Part shown: positions 59,125 to 64,000 of the stretch, piece by piece
Layout: each line of letters opens with the position of its first letter
Numbering within the stretch: position 1 is the stretch's first letter
NCBI RefSeq assembly: GCF_000374925.1
Contig: NZ_KB895541.1
Span: 372,001 to 436,000 of the forward strand
DNA from: Arthrobacter sp. 131MFCol6.1
GTDB lineage: Bacteria; Actinomycetota; Actinomycetes; Actinomycetales; Micrococcaceae
Length of the DNA: 64,000 nt
Direction: 5' to 3'
Program-made: the position numbers and the translations under genes
Notes under the pieces: generated by a model
What the model was told of the DNA's origin: nothing
Databases searched by the model: none
What the model saw: the letters and a program-made list of their open reading frames with translations, nothing else

Positions 59125-60186
59125 ATGACCACATCAACCGCCCAGTCCCGCACCCCCGGGCATCCCGAAGTGCCGGCCACCATGCGCGCCGCCGTCCTCA
59201 AACGCCAGGGCGACATGGCCATGAAGGCCCTGCCCGTCCCGCAGCTGGACGCGGACCAGGTCCTCGTCCAAGTCGCCGCCGTCGGCGTGTGCGGCAGCGA
59301 CGTCCACTACTACGAACACGGCCGGATCGGCGACTACGTCGTGGACCACCCGCTGATCCTCGGCCACGAACTCTCCGGACGTATCGCCGCCGTCGGCAGC
59401 GACGTCGACCCCGCCCGCATCGGCCAGCGGGTCGCCGTCGAGCCCCAGCGGCCCTGCCGCACCTGCAAGCAGTGCAAAGCCGGACGCTACAACCTCTGCC
59501 CCGACATCGAGTTCTACGCCACGCCGCCGATCGACGGGGCCTTCACCGAATATGTGAGAATCCAGAGCGACTTTGCCTTCGACATCCCGGACAGCGTCAG
59601 CGACGAGGCGGCAGCCCTCATTGAACCGCTCTCCGTCGGCCTCTGGGCCTGCGAACGCGCCCAGATCAAGCCGGGCAGCCGGGTCCTGATCGCCGGCGCC
59701 GGCCCCATCGGCATCATCGCCGCCCAAGCCGCCCGCGCCTTTGGCGCCACCGAAATCTACATCAGCGACATTGCAGAGGACCGGCTGGCTTTCGCCCTCC
59801 AACACGGCGCCACCCATGCCTTGAACGCCTTGACGGACAGTGTCGAAGGGCTCGACGTCGATGCCTTCATCGACGCCTCCGGCGCCCCGCAGGCCGTCCG
59901 TTCCGGGATCAAAGCCGTTGGACCGGCCGGCCGGGTCATCCTGGTAGGGCTCGGGGCCGACGACGTCGAACTCCCCGTCTCCTACATCCAGAACCGGGAG
60001 ATCTGGCTCTCCGGCGTGTTCCGCTACACCAACACCTGGCCCCTGGCCATCCAGCTCATCGCCGACGGAAAGGTGGACCTGGACATCCTGGTCACCGGCA
60101 AATTCGCCCTCGCCGAATCCGAAGATGCGCTCCAGGCCGGCAAGCAGCCCGGCCAGCTCAAAGCCGTGGTCTACCCGGGCCGCTGA
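59125..60186 (+). CDS. Polyol (sorbitol/xylitol) dehydrogenase
   Basis: A 353-residue zinc MDR enzyme. Catalytic zinc site: Cys in AVGVCGSDVHYYEHG and His in GHELSG; structural zinc cysteines in QRPCRTCKQCKAGRYNLC. The cofactor motif is IAGAGPIGIIAAQAA. The sorbitol dehydrogenase-like group fits the surrounding transporter. It oxidises the imported polyol to a ketose, which the next gene's kinase would phosphorylate. ATG at 59125. Confidence 0.92.
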   Translation: MTTSTAQSRTPGHPEVPATMRAAVLKRQGDMAMKALPVPQLDADQVLVQVAAVGVCGSDVHYYEHGRIGDYVVDHPLILGHELSGRIAAVGSDVDPARIGQRVAVEPQRPCRTCKQCKAGRYNLCPDIEFYATPPIDGAFTEYVRIQSDFAFDIPDSVSDEAAALIEPLSVGLWACERAQIKPGSRVLIAGAGPIGIIAAQAARAFGATEIYISDIAEDRLAFALQHGATHALNALTDSVEGLDVDAFIDASGAPQAVRSGIKAVGPAGRVILVGLGADDVELPVSYIQNREIWLSGVFRYTNTWPLAIQLIADGKVDLDILVTGKFALAESEDALQAGKQPGQLKAVVYPGR

Positions 60187-60211
60187 GAAGAAGACTGCGA
60201 GGAAAGCAGCT

Positions 60212-61180
60212 ATGCCAGCAAGTGAAACCATGGTGATCGTCATCGGCGAATCACTCGTCGACATCATCAGCGACCCCCGCCGGCCGGAAAAGATCCAGGC
60301 CCATCCCGGAGGGAGCCCGCTCAACGTGGCGGTGGGGGCGGCCCGCCTGGACCTGCAGACGACCCTGGTGACCCACTACGCCGAGGACCGATACGGCCTG
60401 ATGATCGATCAGCACCTCCGGTCGAACAACGTCCGGGTAATTAACGGAGGGACCTCTGCGACGTCGACGGCCCTCGCGGCCCTGGGCACTGACGGTGCCG
60501 CCCACTACACCTTCTCCATCGACTGGGACATCAACGGGGCGTCCCTGCCCGCCCTGGCCGCCGTTGAAGGCTCCACCCACGTCCACACCGGATCGATCGC
60601 CACCATGCTCAGACCGGGGGACAAGGCCACCTTGGCCTTGGTGAAGGCCGCTCGGAAGCACGCGACGGTCAGCTACGACCCGAATTGCCGGCCCGCTATC
60701 AGTCCGGACGTTGCGGAGGCGCGTAACCGGGCGGAACTGTTCGTGACGGCCAGCGACATCGTCAAAGCCAGCGACGAAGACTTGAGCTGGCTCTACCCGG
60801 ACCGGACCCCGGAGCAAACCATGGCAGCATGGCTGGAACTCGGCCCCGCGATCGTAGCCCTGACACGCGGCGCCTCCGGCCCAGTCGTCCTGGCCCGCCA
60901 GGGCAGGGTGGAGATGGCCGCCGTACCCATCACTGTGGCGGACACCGTTGGGGCAGGCGACTCCTTCATGGCAGGCCTGATCTCCGGACTGTCCCAACTC
61001 GACGCGCTCGGCGCCAGCGGCAGGCAACGACTCGAAAACCTCACTCCGGATGAGATGAATGCCCTCGCCGCGTACGCCAACCGCGCCGCGGCCATCACCT
61101 GCTCCCGGCAGGGCGCCAATCCGCCACGGTCCGCCGAGCTCGGCCCGATGCCCGTCCCGTCAGCTGCCCAGCAGGCCTGA
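60212..61180 (+). CDS. PfkB-family carbohydrate kinase (fructokinase-like)
   Basis: A 322-residue ribokinase-fold enzyme. It has the N-terminal GGSPLNVAVGAARL motif near residue 33 and the C-terminal PfkB signature DTVGAGDSFMAGLISG with the catalytic Asp at about 250. GAGGAAAG lies before the ATG at 60212. It probably phosphorylates the ketose made by the dehydrogenase, completing the polyol pathway. Confidence 0.92.
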   Translation: MPASETMVIVIGESLVDIISDPRRPEKIQAHPGGSPLNVAVGAARLDLQTTLVTHYAEDRYGLMIDQHLRSNNVRVINGGTSATSTALAALGTDGAAHYTFSIDWDINGASLPALAAVEGSTHVHTGSIATMLRPGDKATLALVKAARKHATVSYDPNCRPAISPDVAEARNRAELFVTASDIVKASDEDLSWLYPDRTPEQTMAAWLELGPAIVALTRGASGPVVLARQGRVEMAAVPITVADTVGAGDSFMAGLISGLSQLDALGASGRQRLENLTPDEMNALAAYANRAAAITCSRQGANPPRSAELGPMPVPSAAQQA

Positions 61181-61257
61181 TCACGCAGCCGCTCGATAGC
61201 ATCACCGTTTCCGCGCACGGCGGGAATTTTCGGTGAGGGCCGGTGTTTGGTCTGAGT

Positions 61258-62289
61258 ATGAAAGCAATCGTGTACCGTGCCACCGGCGATCCGTCTGTTC
61301 TCGAGCTCGTCGACCGCGAGATCCGCGACCCGGGGCGCGGGGAGGTGCGCGTGCGGATCATGGTCTCCGCGGTGAACCCCACCGACTGGAAGTCGCGCCG
61401 CGGCGCCAAACCGGGCGAGGCCTTGCCCTTCGCGGAGGTCGTGCCGAACCAGGACGGCGCCGGAGTGGTGGACGCCGTCGGACCCGGCGTCGAGCATCTC
61501 GATGTCGGTGACAGGGTCTGGCTGGCCCTGGCCGCCTACCAGCGCGCCGACGGCGGGACAGCGCAGGAGTTCGCCGTCCTGCCAGCCGAGCGGGTTTTTC
61601 CGCTGCCGGAGATCGCCGGGTTCGAGCTCGGCGCAAGCCTGGGTGTTCCCGCAATCACCGCCCACCGGGCCCTGACCATCGCCGAGGACGGCCCGCGGCG
61701 GCTGGACCCGGGAGCCTTGGACGGCAAAGTTGTCCTCGTCGCTGGAGGGGCAGGCGCCGTAGGCCATGCGGCGATCCAGCTAGCCAAGTGGGCCGGCGCC
61801 GCTGTGATCACGACCGTGAGCGGTCCGGCGAAGGCTGCGCTGGCCACGGCTGCCGGCGCCGATCACGTCATCAATTACCGGGAAACCAACGCGGCCGCGG
61901 AGATCCGCCGGATCGCTCCTAACGGCGTCGACCAGATCGTGGAGGTGGCACCCGCGCAGAACTCGGAACTGGACCTGGCGGTGATCCGCAACCGCGGCTC
62001 CGTCGCCGTCTACGCCAACAACGGCGGCGATCAGGTGAGCCTGGACGTGCGCCGGCATTTCAGCCTCAACGTCCGCTACCAGTTTGTGCTGCTCTACACG
62101 GTTGGTATGGCGGCTGTGCAAGCCGCCGCCGAGGACATCAATGCGGCCATCGCCGACGGCGCCCTTCCGGTGGGAGAGGCCGCGGGCCTTCCGCTGCATC
62201 GCTTTGACCTGGCTGACACGGCGGCGGCCCACACGGCCGTGGAAGAGGGCATCGTCGGCAAGGTGCTGATCGATGTGTCAACGAACTAG
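61258..62289 (+). CDS. NADPH:quinone reductase-like MDR protein
   Basis: A 343-residue zinc-free medium-chain reductase. It begins MKAIVYRATGDPSVLEL, the usual start of quinone oxidoreductases, and contains VVLVAGGAGAVGHAAIQLAKWAGA as the NADPH-binding motif. No zinc-binding cysteines. ATG at 61258 preferred over a GTG five codons upstream. Likely a quinone or enone reductase in redox detoxification; monocistronic. Confidence 0.9.
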   Translation: MKAIVYRATGDPSVLELVDREIRDPGRGEVRVRIMVSAVNPTDWKSRRGAKPGEALPFAEVVPNQDGAGVVDAVGPGVEHLDVGDRVWLALAAYQRADGGTAQEFAVLPAERVFPLPEIAGFELGASLGVPAITAHRALTIAEDGPRRLDPGALDGKVVLVAGGAGAVGHAAIQLAKWAGAAVITTVSGPAKAALATAAGADHVINYRETNAAAEIRRIAPNGVDQIVEVAPAQNSELDLAVIRNRGSVAVYANNGGDQVSLDVRRHFSLNVRYQFVLLYTVGMAAVQAAAEDINAAIADGALPVGEAAGLPLHRFDLADTAAAHTAVEEGIVGKVLIDVSTN

Positions 62290-62363
62290 CCGACACCGTT
62301 TCGGGCGCTGAGGGCCCGAAGTGGGCTGGGCGTAGGGTGGAAGCTGGACGAAAGGAAGAATTC

Positions 62364-63137
62364 ATGAAGAAAATCCTCATGGTACTGACCAGCGTTTCCG
62401 AGATCGGCGATACCGGAGAGAAGACCGGCTACAACGTGGCCGAGGCCGCACATCCGTGGAAGGTCTTCAAGGATTCCGGGCATTTCGTCGACTTCGCGTC
62501 CATCCAGGGCGGCCAGCCCCCGCGCGACGAGGTGGACTCGGAAGATCCCATCCAGGTCGCCTTCACGGAGGACGAGACCACGCGCGCCGGTCTCTATAAC
62601 ACTGCCCGCGTCGACGTCGTTGATCCCGACCAGTACGACGCCGTCTATCTCGTGGGCGGCCACGGCACCATGTGGGACTTCCCGGACAGCAAAGGCTTGC
62701 AGGATCTGGTGGCCAGCGTCTACAACGCCGGCGGCCTGGTGGGCGCGGTTTGCCACGGACCGGCCGGCCTGCTGAACGTGGAATTGAAGAACGGGCTTCG
62801 CCTTGTCGAGGGCCGTAAGGTGGCCGCCTTCACCAACGACGAGGAGGTAGCTGCGGGGAAGGACAAGGTCATTCCGTTCTTCTTGGCCGACCGGCTTGAG
62901 GAACAGGGCGCCACCCACGTCGCCGCTGCTGTCTTTGAGGAGAAGGTTGTGGTTGACGAGCGGCTGGTGACCGGGCAGAACCCGGCCTCAGCCGCCGGCG
63001 TGGCCAAGGAGATGGAGAAGCTCTTCGCAGAGGTCATCCACCAGGAAAAGGCCGAGGAAAAGCACGACGCGGAGGCTCTTCGCGCCGAGAAGGACGCCGA
63101 GAAAGACGCCAAGAAGGCGGCAGACACCGAGCACTAG
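62364..63137 (+). CDS. DJ-1/PfpI family protein with charged C-terminal tail
   Basis: A 257-residue class I glutamine amidotransferase-like protein. The nucleophile Cys is in GLVGAVCHGPAGLL, with the acid EDETTRAG and YLVGGHGTMWDF upstream, as in Hsp31-like glyoxalase III / chaperone proteins. The last 30 residues are a charged tail rich in Glu, Lys, Asp and Ala (KAEEKHDAEALRAEKDAEKD), longer than usual. AAAGGAAG before the ATG. Followed by a strong terminator. Confidence 0.9.
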   Translation: MKKILMVLTSVSEIGDTGEKTGYNVAEAAHPWKVFKDSGHFVDFASIQGGQPPRDEVDSEDPIQVAFTEDETTRAGLYNTARVDVVDPDQYDAVYLVGGHGTMWDFPDSKGLQDLVASVYNAGGLVGAVCHGPAGLLNVELKNGLRLVEGRKVAAFTNDEEVAAGKDKVIPFFLADRLEEQGATHVAAAVFEEKVVVDERLVTGQNPASAAGVAKEMEKLFAEVIHQEKAEEKHDAEALRAEKDAEKDAKKAADTEH

Positions 63138-63157
63138 CGCAGCCGTTGAGTGACAGC

Positions 63158-63185
63158 AAAACCCCTCGTCAGAGGGGTTTTTGCT
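63158..63185 (+). terminator. Rho-independent terminator
   Basis: AAAACCCCTC (63158-63167) pairs with GAGGGGTTTT (63172-63181) around a GTCA loop, followed by T. The A/T-rich flanks allow it to work for both the DJ-1 gene and the convergent amidohydrolase. Confidence 0.9.
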
Positions 63186-63219
63186 TTAACGTGTGGACAA
63201 TGACCGTGGTGGAGTCCCG

Positions 63220-64000
63220 TTACGGCAGTCCGTAGACCCTTCGGGCGTTCTCCCGCGCGACAAGCTCCACAACGCGGCGGGCATCGGCGTCCGACCACTC
63301 GTCGTCGTCAATCCACTGGCCGAAGATGGCTGCAATCGCGTTGCGCCACAGCCGCGCGCCGAGGTAGTGGAGCTCAGCCGGGCCGATGGCATCGGACGAG
63401 TAAAGGATCTTAGTGAAGGGGGCGAGTTCGAACGAGCGCGCGATGAGGCTCCGGCTCCGGACTCCGACGTGGTTCACCGCCAGGCCGACGTCGAGGTAGA
63501 CGTTGTCGAAGGCCTGGGCGAGATAGCCGGCCTCACGCTCGAACGGGTAGCAGTGCAGGAGCAGGACGGGGACCCTGCTGGCTTGAACCGACCGGAGAAA
63601 GTCGAGCAGAAGCAGGGGGTTCGCCCGGTCAAGGTCCAGCTCCCGGTCCCCGAACCCGACGTGGAGCTGGAGTGGAAGCCCGAGCGAGATGGCGCAGTGC
63701 AGGCCGAAACGGATGAGGGTGAGGTCATCAAGACGCACCGGCCCACCGGACTCGATCCGCTGCCGCCACCGCTTCGCGGACTCAGCCACGTTGCGGTCGG
63801 CCGGCCGGGAGAGGTCGTGATTGAAGCCGGCCCGGTAGGCCAGAACCGACTTGGCCCCCACGACAATCCGGGGGCGGCTGGCCAGCAGCGCGGTGAACGC
63901 CTCCACGTAGTCGCCCGGATCCTGGCCGGATTGGATCAGGGTTTCGGCGAGGGTTTCCAGGCGTACGATCTCGCGGACGGTGGCCCCGGCAGTTTCCGCC
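63220..64000 (-). CDS. Amidohydrolase family protein (5' end outside window)
   Basis: At least 260 codons; the frame stays open to the window edge, so the start is missing. A metal-dependent hydrolase segment is seen as LPLQLHVGFGDRE, VLLLHCYPFEREAGYLAQAFDNVYLDVGL and ILYSSDAIGPAELHYLGA. These match the amidohydrolase-2 type linked with FluG/glutamine-synthetase-like proteins. Ends in ARENARRVYGLP as in this family. Substrate unknown. Confidence 0.85.
   Translation of the reverse strand, partial: AETAGATVREIVRLETLAETLIQSGQDPGDYVEAFTALLASRPRIVVGAKSVLAYRAGFNHDLSRPADRNVAESAKRWRQRIESGGPVRLDDLTLIRFGLHCAISLGLPLQLHVGFGDRELDLDRANPLLLLDFLRSVQASRVPVLLLHCYPFEREAGYLAQAFDNVYLDVGLAVNHVGVRSRSLIARSFELAPFTKILYSSDAIGPAELHYLGARLWRNAIAAIFGQWIDDDEWSDADARRVVELVARENARRVYGLP

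Noticed and set aside
58051..60186. 711-codon version of the polyol dehydrogenase
   Set aside because: The extra N-terminal half is a shifted frame of permease 2. The dehydrogenase begins at 59125.
1..64000. CRISPR arrays, tRNA or rRNA genes, prophage
   Set aside because: No regularly spaced direct repeats, no tRNA-like cloverleaf or rRNA sequence, and no phage structural or integrase gene was seen.

Overview
The window is high-GC bacterial DNA with short intergenic gaps, frequent ATGA/GTGA stop-start overlaps and several GTG or TTG starts. Gene content (PucR/GabT/MmsA, a SARP regulator, a CYP102-type P450, many TetR repressors, aromatic and polyol catabolism) fits a soil actinobacterium, most likely a Micrococcaceae member of the Arthrobacter/Pseudarthrobacter type. 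That placement is inferred from recognised families, not from a database search. I see no rRNA, tRNA, CRISPR array, intact insertion sequence or prophage.

Layout. 0-3 kb: a partial SARP-type ATPase regulator and a DUF1003 membrane protein. 3-13 kb: nitrogen-compound catabolism with an amidohydrolase, an APC permease coupled to a nitrilase-fold amidase under a divergent TetR, then a class III aminotransferase and methylmalonate-semialdehyde dehydrogenase under a divergent PucR regulator. 13-20 kb: a LacI regulator with two copies of a perfect operator, and a collinear operon of asparaginase-family amidase, PgdA/imidase-like deacetylase, MFS transporter, two SDRs and a small CGxCG protein. 20-25 kb: accessory genes (IS5-type remnant, GNAT, TetR/cupin pair, SulP transporter).

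25-28 kb and 36.9-44.4 kb form one dispersed regulon. An ABC exporter with a CHAD protein, a self-sufficient CYP102-like P450 with a 60-residue ORF and an alcohol dehydrogenase, and a two-helix membrane protein each start behind the same DNA cassette. The cassette carries two CATAC-N3-GTATG palindromes exactly 23 bp apart, a shared leader and a shared first ten codons. Two near-identical TetR genes lie beside two of the cassettes, each with one more copy of the palindrome about 20 bp before its start. The third cassette (ABC exporter) has no repressor beside it. This is the strongest candidate here for an undescribed system.

28-35.5 kb: an aromatic-catabolism operon (extradiol dioxygenase, FAH-family hydrolase, acyl-CoA ligase, FAD monooxygenase) in which every junction is a 4-base stop/start overlap, including a 22-codon hydrophobic ORF wedged between ligase and monooxygenase. 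A divergent TetR probably controls it.

44.5-49 kb: a nucleoside-kinase-like protein, an alpha/beta hydrolase and three consecutive RraA-family genes opposite a LysR regulator. 49-54.5 kb: poorly conserved accessory stretch with an Imm5-like protein, two truncated gene remnants (DUF1801, LysR), an ABM-like protein, an APH-like kinase and a TOPRIM protein. 54.6-61.2 kb: an AraC-regulated polyol ABC operon (binding lipoprotein, two permeases, dehydrogenase, PfkB kinase). 61-64 kb: a quinone-reductase-like MDR, a DJ-1/PfpI protein with a clear terminator, and a partial amidohydrolase.
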